A DNA stretch of 35,005 nt from Nonomuraea turkmeniaca (GCF_005889735.1 NZ_VCKY01000107.1:1-35005), one strand, 5' to 3'; numbered from the stretch's first letter, positions 24,710-32,574 are shown. Notes: generated by a model not told the origin, from the sequence alone. Program-made: numbers and translations.

Positions 24710-25506
24710 TCTCGCGGGGGGAGCGGGTGGCCAACTACGTCATCCTGTCGGTGTTCGCCGCGTTCGCGCTCTTCCCCATCGTGACCATCCTGTCGGCCGC
24801 GCTCGGGCCCGCCGACAGCGGCGGCACGGCCGGGCTCGGGAACTTCGCGGCGGCGTGGGAGGTGGGCCGGTTCGGGACGTACCTGCGGACCAGCCTGCTG
24901 GTGTCGGCGTTCGTCGTGGTCGTCAGCGTGCTGTTGTCGATCATGAGCGGGTACGCGTTCGGCACCATGCGCTTCCGCGGGCAGTCGGTGCTGTTCTACC
25001 TGTTCATGCTCGGGATCATGATGCCGAGCGAGGCCGTCGCGGTGCCGCTCTACTTCGACCTGCGCACGCTCGGGCTGATCGACACGTTCTGGTCGGTGGC
25101 GCTGCCGCAGGTGGCGTTGTCGGTGGCGTTCGGCACGTTCTGGATGCGGGCGTACTTCCGCGCGTCCAACCGGGCGATCGTCGAGGCCGCCCGCATCGAC
25201 GGGGCCTCGACGTGGCGCATCCTGTGGCAGGTGCTGGTGCCGCCGGCCCGGCCCGCCGTCGTCACCCTGACCGTGCTGGTCTTCATGTGGACGTGGAACG
25301 AGTTCCTCATCCCGCTGATCATGGTGACCAGCGAGTCGCTCCGGACCGCGCCGCTGGGACTGGCGTTCTTCCAGGGCCAGTACACCTCCGGTTTCACACT
25401 CCTCGCGGCCGGGTCGGTCATCGTGGCGACCCCGGTCGTGGTCTTCTATCTGTTCCTCCAGCGACACTTCGTCCGCGGCCTGCTCCAGGGGGCGGTCCGC
25501 GAGTAA
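24706..25506 (+). CDS. ABC sugar transporter permease, MalG type
   Basis: 266 residues from GTG 24706, AGGAGG 5 bases upstream. Membrane helices start ANYVILSVFAAFALFPIVTI. The EAA loop is EAARIDGASTWRILWQVLVP at about residue 160, and the C-terminal region MWTWNEFLIPLIMVTSESLR is typical of MalG-like subunits. It ends 14 bases before the PIG-L gene. Coupling to a shared MsiK-type ATPase encoded elsewhere is the usual arrangement for actinobacterial sugar importers. Confidence 0.95.
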   Translation: MISRGERVANYVILSVFAAFALFPIVTILSAALGPADSGGTAGLGNFAAAWEVGRFGTYLRTSLLVSAFVVVVSVLLSIMSGYAFGTMRFRGQSVLFYLFMLGIMMPSEAVAVPLYFDLRTLGLIDTFWSVALPQVALSVAFGTFWMRAYFRASNRAIVEAARIDGASTWRILWQVLVPPARPAVVTLTVLVFMWTWNEFLIPLIMVTSESLRTAPLGLAFFQGQYTSGFTLLAAGSVIVATPVVVFYLFLQRHFVRGLLQGAVRE

Positions 25507-25520
25507 CCCACGGAGGTTCC

Positions 25521-28289
25521 ATGCGACGACTGCTGATGGTGTTGGTCACCGTTTTCGCGCTCCTGCCCGCCCTACCGGCCGAGGCCGCCGAGTCACCCGT
25601 GGACCTGGACGCGTTGTTCGTCGGCGCGCACCCCGACGACGAGGCGTTCTCCCTGTCCACGCTCGGCCAGTGGAACGAGGACCACGACGTGCGCACCGGC
25701 GTCGTCACCGTCACCCGCGGCGAGGGCGGCGGCAACGCCGTCGGCCCCGAGGAGGGGCCGGCGCTCGGGCTGCTGCGCGAGGCCGAGGAGCGGACCGCGG
25801 TCGCCAAGGCCAGGGTCGGCGAGGTGTTCAACCTCGACGACGTCGACTTCTTCTACACGGTCAGCGCCCCGCTGACCGACCAGGTCTGGGGCGGCGACAC
25901 CCTGGAGAAGGTCGTGCGGATCGTCCGCCAGACGAGGCCGGAGATCCTGCTGACCATGGACCCCGCCCCGACGCCGGGCAACCACGGCAACCATCAGGAG
26001 GCCGCGCGGCTGGCCATCGAGGCGTTCTACGCGGCGGCCGACCCCAAGGTGTTCCCCGAGCAGATCACCCGCGAGGGGCTGCGTCCCTTCGCGCCCGCCC
26101 GGTTGCTCACGGGTGGCGGCCGCGGCACCTCGCAGACCGGGCCGTCCTGCGCCTCGTCGTTCCGGCCCGCGAACCCGGCGCAGAACGTGTACGGCGTGTG
26201 GAGCGGGCGCCCGTCGGAGAGCGGCCGGACGTGGGCCGCCATCGAGCGTGACGCCCAGCGCACGTACGCCTCCCAGGGCTGGGCCGTCTTCCCCGACGTG
26301 CCGACCGACCCCGCACAGCTGGGCTGCGACTTCTTCACCCAGGTCGACGCGCGGGTGCCGATCCCCGAGCCGGGCACCCCGGCGGCGGCCGCGCCCACGG
26401 CCATCCTCGACGGGGCGCTGACCAGGGCGAGCGGGACCGTGCCGCTCGGGACCTTGTTCACCCTCCGGACCAACACGTTCGACGTCCGCCCTGGAACGGC
26501 GTTCACCGTCGAGGTCACCACGACCGCCGCACGCGAGCCGCTGGGCCGCTCCTCCGCGGCACTCCGCGTGCCCGAGGGCTGGGCGGTCAAGGGCTCCGGG
26601 GACCTCGGCCGGATCGCCGCAGGACGCACCGGGTCGGCGACCTTCACCGTGACGCCCGCCGCGGGCGCGGCCGGGCGGGCCAGGATCGGGGCCGTGCTCA
26701 CGACCGAGCGCGGACGGGGCTACACCGACCGGCAGGTCGAGGCCAGTCCCGCCGTGCGGGGCCGGCAGCAGCTGCTCCCCCAGGTCGACCAGTACGAGAA
26801 GTGGGTGGTCGAGGTGGGCGTGCCGCAGTTGCGCGGCCTGGTGACGCCCGTGCTCACGCTGCCGTCCGGCGGCTCCAGGCAGGTCGGCGTCGTGGTGACG
26901 AACGTGAGCGACACCGCCAGGTCCGGCACCGTACGCGTGGACCTGCCCGCCGGCTTCGCCGCCGACCGCACCGAGGCCGCCTATCGCGACCTGGCCCCCG
27001 GGGCGTCCGCGACCGTGCCGTTCACCGTCACCAACACCGACACCTCGCTGAAGACCTCCAACGAGGGCGGTGACTACGCCTACACCGTCACCGTCGACGG
27101 CACGGTCACCGGCCGGCCCGCGCTCGAGCTCGTCCCGGCCACCACGATCCCGCAGGCCGGATCCGCTGCGGGGCCCACCGTGGACGGCACCGAGGGCAGC
27201 GGCGAGTACACCGGGGCCGCGCTCGACCTCTCCCGCCGGTGGGAGGGCGAGGCCTGCTCGTCGGCGGCCGACTGCTCGGGCACGGCCAAGCTCGCCTGGC
27301 GCGACGACACGTTGTACGTGCTGGTGCAGGTGAAGGACGACGTGCTGGGCACACGACTGGCCGCGTCCGACTGCAAGCGGCACTGGCGTACCGACGCGGT
27401 GGAGGTCACCCTCGATCCGCACGGCACGTCCGAGAACACCTCCACGACCTTCAAGGCGGCGGTGCTGCCGGTGACGGCCGATTCTGACGCCGCCGGGTCC
27501 GCGACCGACTCCAACGCCGCCGGGTCCGCGACCCACTCCAACGCCGCCGGGTCCGCGACCCACTCCAACGCCGCCGGGTCCGCGACACCCTCTAACGCCG
27601 CCGCGGCACCAGGCCCGCCGTGCGCGCTACGGGACGCCGACAACCGGCAAGGTCCCGCCACCGGCGTGCGGATCGCCTCGGCGGTCTCCTCCGGCGCGTA
27701 CACGGTGGAGATGTCCATCCCGATGGAGGCCCTGCCCGGGTCCGTCGACCCCGAGCACCTCGGTCTGAACATCCTGGTGTACGACTCCGACACCCAGAAC
27801 AAGACCGGCCAGACCCGGATCGGCTGGTCGACGTGGGGCGGGGTGCAGGGCGACCCGTACCGGTGGGGCGTCGCGACCCTGACCGGCTACCGGCCGCCAG
27901 CGGACCGGCCGGTGCCCGACCCGGTGATCCCCGACACCGCCCTGTCCAGCCTGGACTCGCCGCAGTCGCTGGAGCAGGCGGTCCGCGTGCGCGTCCCGCT
28001 CGCGGGCGGGCCCGCGGCGCGTGCGGCGGAGAGCGGCCGGGTGACCTCGGCCACGGACGTGCCGGACGGAGTGAAGGTGACGTTGCGCACGGCCGCCGCC
28101 GGCAAGGCGCACCTGTTCGTCCGCGACGACCAGGGGACCGCGGGCAGCCGGGTCGTCACCGTGTCCGCCAGGGGCACGACGACCGTGACCGTGCCCCTGA
28201 CCCGCGCCCTGGCCGCCTCCCCGACGGTGGTGGCCGGCTGGGAGGCGCCCAGCGGCGGCACCACGGCCTCCCGGGTCCAGGTTCGCTGA
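25521..28289 (+). CDS. Secreted PIG-L/LmbE-family deacetylase with Ig-like and CBM9-like domains
   Basis: 922 residues, far longer than a bare LmbE domain (about 230-300). ATG 25521 has GGAGG upstream. A signal peptide ends near ALPAEAAE (residue 23). The catalytic domain (about 28-290) has the zinc motif H37-PDDE and the second ligand pair H155-GN-H158 in GNHGNHQEAARLA, so it should be an active zinc N-deacetylase, typically on GlcNAc-type groups. Next come beta-rich segments, including a NEW3-like region (VVVTNVSDTARSGTVRVDLP). A CBM9-like sugar-binding domain then begins TVDGTEGSGEYTG, with LAWRDDTLYVLVQVKDD. It is split by a low-complexity repeat (about 656-694) and resumes at YTVEMSIPMEALPG. 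It is last in the importer operon. It likely processes the sugar outside the cell before uptake. Confidence 0.88.
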   Translation: MRRLLMVLVTVFALLPALPAEAAESPVDLDALFVGAHPDDEAFSLSTLGQWNEDHDVRTGVVTVTRGEGGGNAVGPEEGPALGLLREAEERTAVAKARVGEVFNLDDVDFFYTVSAPLTDQVWGGDTLEKVVRIVRQTRPEILLTMDPAPTPGNHGNHQEAARLAIEAFYAAADPKVFPEQITREGLRPFAPARLLTGGGRGTSQTGPSCASSFRPANPAQNVYGVWSGRPSESGRTWAAIERDAQRTYASQGWAVFPDVPTDPAQLGCDFFTQVDARVPIPEPGTPAAAAPTAILDGALTRASGTVPLGTLFTLRTNTFDVRPGTAFTVEVTTTAAREPLGRSSAALRVPEGWAVKGSGDLGRIAAGRTGSATFTVTPAAGAAGRARIGAVLTTERGRGYTDRQVEASPAVRGRQQLLPQVDQYEKWVVEVGVPQLRGLVTPVLTLPSGGSRQVGVVVTNVSDTARSGTVRVDLPAGFAADRTEAAYRDLAPGASATVPFTVTNTDTSLKTSNEGGDYAYTVTVDGTVTGRPALELVPATTIPQAGSAAGPTVDGTEGSGEYTGAALDLSRRWEGEACSSAADCSGTAKLAWRDDTLYVLVQVKDDVLGTRLAASDCKRHWRTDAVEVTLDPHGTSENTSTTFKAAVLPVTADSDAAGSATDSNAAGSATHSNAAGSATHSNAAGSATPSNAAAAPGPPCALRDADNRQGPATGVRIASAVSSGAYTVEMSIPMEALPGSVDPEHLGLNILVYDSDTQNKTGQTRIGWSTWGGVQGDPYRWGVATLTGYRPPADRPVPDPVIPDTALSSLDSPQSLEQAVRVRVPLAGGPAARAAESGRVTSATDVPDGVKVTLRTAAAGKAHLFVRDDQGTAGSRVVTVSARGTTTVTVPLTRALAASPTVVAGWEAPSGGTTASRVQVR
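27486..27602 (+). repeat. 27-bp in-frame minisatellite within the CBM9-like domain
   Basis: Four 27-bp units (27486, 27513, 27540, 27567) and a 9-base partial copy. Units 2 and 3 are identical; 1 and 4 differ at a few bases. They encode DAAGSATDS, NAAGSATHS (twice) and NAAGSATPS, a Ser/Ala/Gly/Thr-rich flexible spacer. The near-identity of the central copies points to recent slippage or unequal recombination. Confidence 0.95.
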
Positions 28290-28298
28290 CGCAGACGT

Positions 28299-28329
28299 CT
28301 GTGGCGGCCACCGATCGTGGCCGCCACAG
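28299..28329. terminator. Bidirectional terminator hairpin between the PIG-L gene and ycnI
   Basis: CTGTGGCGGCCAC-cgatc-GTGGCCGCCACAG is a perfect 13-bp stem with a 5-base loop, between two convergent stops (28289 and 28345). No T-tract. Confidence 0.85.
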
Positions 28330-28344
28330 GTCCGAGCCGGCTGG

Positions 28345-29055
28345 TCAGGCCGGGCGGCGGCGCAGGCCGAGGGCGCCGATGACGATGCCGATGACGCCCA
28401 CCGCCAGGCCCGCGCCGCCCAGGAGTCGCGCGGTGCCGTCCGATGACGAGCCCGCGGCCACCGGCGTCACCGTCGGGGAGGCAGCAGCCGCGGCCGTGCT
28501 GGGCGAGGCGGACGGGGAGGAGGCGGCGGCCGGGACGAGCTTGAGCAGCGGCGCCGGGTGCTCGGCCTCGGTGCCGTCCGTCTTCGGCGCCTCCGACCAG
28601 TCCACGACCTCCCCGTTCGAGTACGTCTGCTTCGTCGGGAACATCAGCTGATCAGTGTCCTTGGGCAGCTGTCCCATGGACACCTCGAACTCCTGGAACT
28701 CACCCGGGTTGATCTTCCCGCCCGACCAGACGACGGTGGTGACGGCCTCCTCCAGGTCGCCGTACTCGGTCTTGACAGGCGTGGGCAGCTTGCTCTCCGT
28801 CACCTTCGCCTCCCATCCGGGCACGGGCTTGACCGACACGAAGGCCAGCGGGTGGTCGGCGGGGAAGCTGATCTCGATCTTGGTGGTCGAGGCGTTGTCA
28901 CGCTCGTTCGGCACCCGGAACGCGACCTTGGTGAACCCGCCCTGCTCGGCGGTCCCCGGCTGGATGGTGACGTGGGCCAGCGCGGGCAAGGCGAGGCCGG
29001 CGGTGAGGGCGGTGGCGGCGGCGAACACGGTCGCGGCACGGCGTACGAAGGACAT
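28345..29055 (-). CDS. ycnI: YcnI-family copper-binding protein (DUF1775)
   Basis: 236 residues. ATG 29055 has GGAG 8 bases upstream. The signal peptide ends LALPALA, so the mature protein should start at His28 of HVTIQPGTAEQGG. In YcnI this N-terminal His chelates copper with its amino group, as established for the Bacillus protein. The DUF1775 core follows: FRVPNERDNASTTKIEISFP, KPVPGWEAKVTESKL and TTVVWSGGKINPGEFQEF. A Ser/Ala/Thr linker leads to a C-terminal helix (LGGAGLAVGVIGIVIGALGL) and an RRR anchor, placing it on the outer face of the membrane. It forms an operon with the membrane gene 49 bases upstream. A role in copper handling is known for the family. Confidence 0.92.
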   Translation of the reverse strand: MSFVRRAATVFAAATALTAGLALPALAHVTIQPGTAEQGGFTKVAFRVPNERDNASTTKIEISFPADHPLAFVSVKPVPGWEAKVTESKLPTPVKTEYGDLEEAVTTVVWSGGKINPGEFQEFEVSMGQLPKDTDQLMFPTKQTYSNGEVVDWSEAPKTDGTEAEHPAPLLKLVPAAASSPSASPSTAAAAASPTVTPVAAGSSSDGTARLLGGAGLAVGVIGIVIGALGLRRRPA

Positions 29056-29104
29056 GGCGAAACTCCACTTGGCCGGATGAGAAAAAGAAGGGAATGTCAG
29101 AGGG

Positions 29105-29638
29105 TCAGGCGGGAAGTGGAGGGCCACGCCTGGCCAGACAGTGCCGGAACCCCGGCTGAAGCGGGACGACCCGGGTGTGGACGACCGGCACGCACGGGCG
29201 GACTACAGGCGCCGCGACCGGCAACAGCAGCATGAGACGGCGGCCGAGGCGGCGCAGCACCGACCAGAGCGCGGCCTCACCGCGCGCCAGCCACACGCCG
29301 GTGATCAGGGTGGCCGTCAGGTGGGCGAGCAACATCCCGGCGTCGACCGCCAGGCCCTCCCCGTGCCCGTGCACGGAGACGTACGCGGTGTCGTCGCCGG
29401 CGAACAGCTCGTGCAGCCCGAACTGGGCCACCACCAGCACACCGTTGATCGTCGCAGGCGAACGTTCCCTGCCGCACAACGCCAGTCCCAGCCCGGCCAC
29501 CGCCGCGAGCCCCAGCCCGGCGGCCCACGGCTCGGGGCCCGACCCGCCGCCCGCCACGTGGGCGAGCGCGGCGAGGGTCACGCAGACGGCGGAGAAGGCT
29601 GCCGTCCGCGCGAGCCGGAGGGAGAGTTGCGCACGCAT
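29105..29638 (-). CDS. Membrane protein upstream of ycnI, function unknown
   Basis: 177 residues from ATG 29638 (in-frame GTG 29659 possible; neither has a strong ribosome site). Several hydrophobic segments are seen: TAAFSAVCVTLAALAHVA, PWAAGLGLAAVAGLGLALCG and LLAHLTATLITGVWLA. They are interspersed with His residues (GLHELF, SVHGHGEG, LLAHL). The C-terminal ~40 residues (RRLMLLLPVAAPVV, then PCVPVVHTRVVPLQPGFRHC) carry two Cys and two His. It is transcribed just before ycnI, and such His-rich small membrane proteins often accompany ycnI. A copper-related membrane role is inference. Confidence 0.78.
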   Translation of the reverse strand: MRAQLSLRLARTAAFSAVCVTLAALAHVAGGGSGPEPWAAGLGLAAVAGLGLALCGRERSPATINGVLVVAQFGLHELFAGDDTAYVSVHGHGEGLAVDAGMLLAHLTATLITGVWLARGEAALWSVLRRLGRRLMLLLPVAAPVVRPCVPVVHTRVVPLQPGFRHCLARRGPPLPA

Positions 29639-29759
29639 GTGTGTGCCACATGGTCTCACGGGGCAGGGGTCTATCAGACCTCAAGTACGCAATGCCTGGT
29701 CGGTTTGCACCGTTTGTCGCTAGGGTCGTGCCGATTACGTTGACATAGAGGTGAGAACG

Positions 29760-30233
29760 TTGCGGCACTTTGCAGGTTTGCTTATCGGGCTTGTGGTGGT
29801 GGCGGCCGTGGTGGCGGGTGGCGGCTGGGCTGTGCAGCAAGCCGTCGGCAGTGCGGCGTCGGCTCCACCGAACAGCCAGCAGATGTGGATCGCGCTCGGG
29901 GCGATGGCCGCGGTCGGTCTCATCCTCGGGCTCGTGGTGGCAGGCCGGGTCTCACCGCTGGCGGCCTTCGTCCCGTCCATGGTCCTGCTGGCGTGGACCG
30001 TGATCTACGCGCTGGACGTGAACAGGGCGCTGTCCCTCATCCCCTCCGAGCCGTCGGTGAACCAGATCATCAGGGACGCGGGGTTCGGCGCCAAGACGAT
30101 GCTGACGACGGGTGTGTTCGCCCTGCTCGGCGTGGCGCTGTTCATCCCGGTGCTGATGCCGTCGCGCTGGTCGCGCCAGCGCGACGACATGGACGAGGAG
30201 TACGAGCCCGCGTCCGAGAGCACCTACTACTGA
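29760..30233 (+). CDS. Four-helix membrane protein, unknown function
   Basis: About 157 residues. The frame also allows GTG 29751, but GAGGTG sits 6 bases before TTG 29760, so I prefer the TTG start. Hydrophobic segments are FAGLLIGLVVVAAVVAGGGW, IALGAMAAVGLILGLVVAG, FVPSMVLLAWTVIYALDV and MLTTGVFALLGVALFIPVLM. The C-terminal tail is acidic (DDMDEEYEPASESTYY), predicted cytoplasmic. A TAGGGT element near 29721 could be its -10. It is divergent from the ycnI unit and its stop overlaps the convergent ABC ATPase gene by 7 bases. I do not recognise the family. Confidence 0.82.
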   Translation: MRHFAGLLIGLVVVAAVVAGGGWAVQQAVGSAASAPPNSQQMWIALGAMAAVGLILGLVVAGRVSPLAAFVPSMVLLAWTVIYALDVNRALSLIPSEPSVNQIIRDAGFGAKTMLTTGVFALLGVALFIPVLMPSRWSRQRDDMDEEYEPASESTYY

Positions 30234-30976
30234 GCGGGGCTCCCGGTGTAGAGCCGGGTGACGACCTCCTCGATCGTGGCTTCGTCGGGGGCGGTGGCCA
30301 TCAGCTCCTCCAGCGTCCCGTCGAACGCCAGCCGCCCGTGGTCGATCAGCATCACCCGGCGGCACAGGCGTTCGATGTCGCCGAGGTCGTGCGTGGTCAG
30401 CAACACGGTCGTGCCCTGCTCGGCGTTGAGCCGCCGCAGGAAGTCCCGGATGCCGGCCTTGCTGACCACGTCGAGCCCGATCGTCGGCTCGTCGAGCACC
30501 AGCACGTCCGGTGCGTGCAGCAGCGCCGCCGCGAGGTCGCCGCGCATGCGCTGGCCGAGGCTGAGCTGCCGCACCGGCGTGCGCATGAACGAGCCCAGGT
30601 CGAGCGTCTCGGTCAGCTCGTCGAGCCGTGACCTGAACGCCGCGCGCTCGACCTTGTAGAGCAGCCGGATCAGCTCGAAGCTGTCGGCGAGCGGCAGGTC
30701 CCACCACAGCGTCGTACGCTGGCCGAACACCACGCCGATCCGCCGGGCCAGCGTGGTCCGCCGGCGTGACGGGTCCAGCCCGGCCACTCGCACCCGGCCC
30801 GAGGTGGGCGTGAGGATGCCGCACAACATCTTGATCGTGGTGGACTTGCCCGCGCCGTTGGGTCCGAGGTAACCGACGAACTCCCCGGCCGACACGGTGA
30901 ACGACAGGTCGTGCACGGCGTGGACGACGTTTCTCTTCACCTTGAACGAGCGTCCTACGCGCTCGAGCTCGATCAT
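30227..30976 (-). CDS. ABC exporter ATP-binding protein (COG4586-like)
   Basis: 249 residues. Walker A is GPNGAGKSTT, the signature LSLGQRMRGDLA (with LSLGQ instead of LSGGQ, the hallmark of this subgroup), Walker B VLVLDEPTIGLD, and the H-loop LTTHDLGDIE. The start MIELERVGRSFKVK and the segment VVFGQRTTLWWDLPLADSFE are characteristic. Two ABC-2-like permease genes lie upstream on the same strand (the nearest ends at 30978, 1 base away). This trio has no generally assigned substrate; some relatives export toxic cations such as viologens. It is the last gene of the operon. Confidence 0.93.
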   Translation of the reverse strand: MIELERVGRSFKVKRNVVHAVHDLSFTVSAGEFVGYLGPNGAGKSTTIKMLCGILTPTSGRVRVAGLDPSRRRTTLARRIGVVFGQRTTLWWDLPLADSFELIRLLYKVERAAFRSRLDELTETLDLGSFMRTPVRQLSLGQRMRGDLAAALLHAPDVLVLDEPTIGLDVVSKAGIRDFLRRLNAEQGTTVLLTTHDLGDIERLCRRVMLIDHGRLAFDGTLEELMATAPDEATIEEVVTRLYTGSPAQ

Positions 30977-30977
30977 C

Positions 30978-31766
30978 TCAACTCCCCGTGGATCGGTAGT
31001 GCCTGATGCCCTGCCGCCAGGCCAGCGCCGCCAGCAGGGCGAGGACCAGCGCGGCCGCCGGTCCCATGAACCTCATGAACTCCGGCGTGCCGAATGGATC
31101 GTCGCGGCCGAGCACGTACAGGCCCGGCTGCCAGTTGATGAAGGCCAGCGGGACCACGTACGTGACGCCCCCGACCAGGTCGCGGCCGTAGATGCTGAAC
31201 GGGTACTGGCTGAGCTGTTGGCTGCCGTAGGTGAAGGAACTGCTCACCTCCGGGGCGTCGGTCAGCGCGAACTGCAGCGCGCCGGCCAGCGTCCACAACG
31301 CCGTGAAGATGACCATCCCCGTGACCACCATGACGGGGATCATCCAGGCGCGCCGCCAATCGAGGTCGAGCACCGCCAGCGCGTAGCCGAGCACCGCGCC
31401 CGCCTGCAGCACCCGCCCGACCCGGGTGCCGTTGAACCGGTCGGTGGCCAGCTGGAGCCACGCGCTGACCGGCCGGATCAGGAACGTGTCCAGCGTGCCG
31501 GCCTTGATGTGCTGGCTGACCCGGTCGAGATTGGAGACGAACATGTCACAGACGGTGAAGGACACGCTGGCGGCACCGTACAGGAAGAGCACCTCGTCGC
31601 GGGAGAAGCCCGCGAGCGAGGTCGTGTTGGCGAAGACGACCAGGATGACGGCGACGTCGAGGGCGGCGATGATGACGCCGAAGACGGTCATCAGCCAGAA
31701 CGACGCCGGGTACGCGGCCGCGGCGCGGGTCCACGTCCAGGCCAGCAGGAAGTAGGTCCTAACCAC
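30978..31766 (-). CDS. ABC-2-like exporter permease (COG3694-like)
   Basis: 262 residues from GTG 31766, which overlaps the other permease by 8 bases. It has about six hydrophobic segments (SFWLMTVFGVIIAALDVAVI at the start). The conserved stretches IKAGTLDTFLIRPVSAWLQL and VVPLAFINWQPGLYVLGRDD mark this half of the ABC trio. It pairs with the next-upstream permease and the ATPase to form one exporter. The substrate is unknown. Confidence 0.9.
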   Translation of the reverse strand: MVRTYFLLAWTWTRAAAAYPASFWLMTVFGVIIAALDVAVILVVFANTTSLAGFSRDEVLFLYGAASVSFTVCDMFVSNLDRVSQHIKAGTLDTFLIRPVSAWLQLATDRFNGTRVGRVLQAGAVLGYALAVLDLDWRRAWMIPVMVVTGMVIFTALWTLAGALQFALTDAPEVSSSFTYGSQQLSQYPFSIYGRDLVGGVTYVVPLAFINWQPGLYVLGRDDPFGTPEFMRFMGPAAALVLALLAALAWRQGIRHYRSTGS

Positions 31767-32574
31767 CCTGGATCACCACCTTGTGGCGGATCGCCCGGGT
31801 GCCAAGCGCGCCGAGCGCGAGCAGGACCACCGCCCAGAACGCCTGGAAGGCCAGCGTCTCCAGGACCGGCGCCTTGCCGAGATAGAGATCGGTGGGCAAC
31901 TGGACCATGGCCGCCCACGGCAGTGCCGCGGCCAGGTCGCCGAGCCAGCCGGGGAAGATGTGCAGCGGCACCATCAAACCGGAGAAGAACGTGGTCAGAA
32001 CCAGCGACAACACCGCCACGCCGCGGTCGTCGACGAGCCAGCAGACCGACAGCGCGACCAGGTAGCGCCAGCCGAAGCTGACCACGACCGCGATCGCGAA
32101 ACCGGCCAGGAACGCCGCCCACCGGCCGGGGTCGGTGGGCACGACGATGCCGAACATCGCCGCACCGAGCAACATCGGAGGGAAGCCGCGGACCAGGAAC
32201 AGGTAGGCGGCCCTGCCCAGATCCTCGGCCAGCGAGGAGAGCTGGAGCGAGGCCGGGCGGATCAGGTCGAGCGCGATGTCGCCGCTGCGGATGCGCTCGG
32301 GGATGCCGAGGCCGCCGCCGAACAGCTGCATCGGCCCGATGAACGCCTGGGTGACGAAGCAGTAGGTGACGGCGTCGGTGACGTCGTAGCCGGCCAGCCC
32401 GGGGCGGGTCTGCCACAGGGCGATGAGGATGTAGGCGCGCAGGACGCCGAACACGCTGTTGGTGAACGCGCCGGCGAGCGCCGCCCAGACGTAGGTGGCG
32501 TGTTTGCGGAAACCGTACCGGACAAGCCGGGCATAGAGCGGTATGGTTTTGCACCTCCGGATGTGTGAGGACAT
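31759..32574 (-). CDS. ABC-2-like exporter permease (COG4587-like)
   Basis: 271 residues if started at ATG 32574. Family features: YGFRKHATYVWAALAGAFTN, IRSGDIALDLIRPASLQLSS and LSLVLTTFFSGLMVPLHIFP. The start is odd. ATG 32574 has no ribosome site, while a strong GGAGGTG (32552-32558) lies inside the frame 9 bases before an ATA at 32544, where a homologue would begin MPLYARLVR. Either the ATA is a rare start, or an ancestral ATG has mutated and ATG 32574 is used. It is first gene of the three-gene exporter operon. Confidence 0.88.
   Translation of the reverse strand: MSSHIRRCKTIPLYARLVRYGFRKHATYVWAALAGAFTNSVFGVLRAYILIALWQTRPGLAGYDVTDAVTYCFVTQAFIGPMQLFGGGLGIPERIRSGDIALDLIRPASLQLSSLAEDLGRAAYLFLVRGFPPMLLGAAMFGIVVPTDPGRWAAFLAGFAIAVVVSFGWRYLVALSVCWLVDDRGVAVLSLVLTTFFSGLMVPLHIFPGWLGDLAAALPWAAMVQLPTDLYLGKAPVLETLAFQAFWAVVLLALGALGTRAIRHKVVIQGG

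Noticed and set aside
24855..25520. An extension of the PIG-L frame upstream of its ATG
   Set aside because: This part overlaps the second permease in another frame and is Arg/Gly-rich. GGAGG and a signal peptide support ATG 25521.
25593..27563. A 656-codon minus-strand open frame opposite the PIG-L gene
   Set aside because: Its low-complexity Gly/Arg/His/Val composition comes from antisense reading; the plus strand has a signal peptide and zinc ligands.
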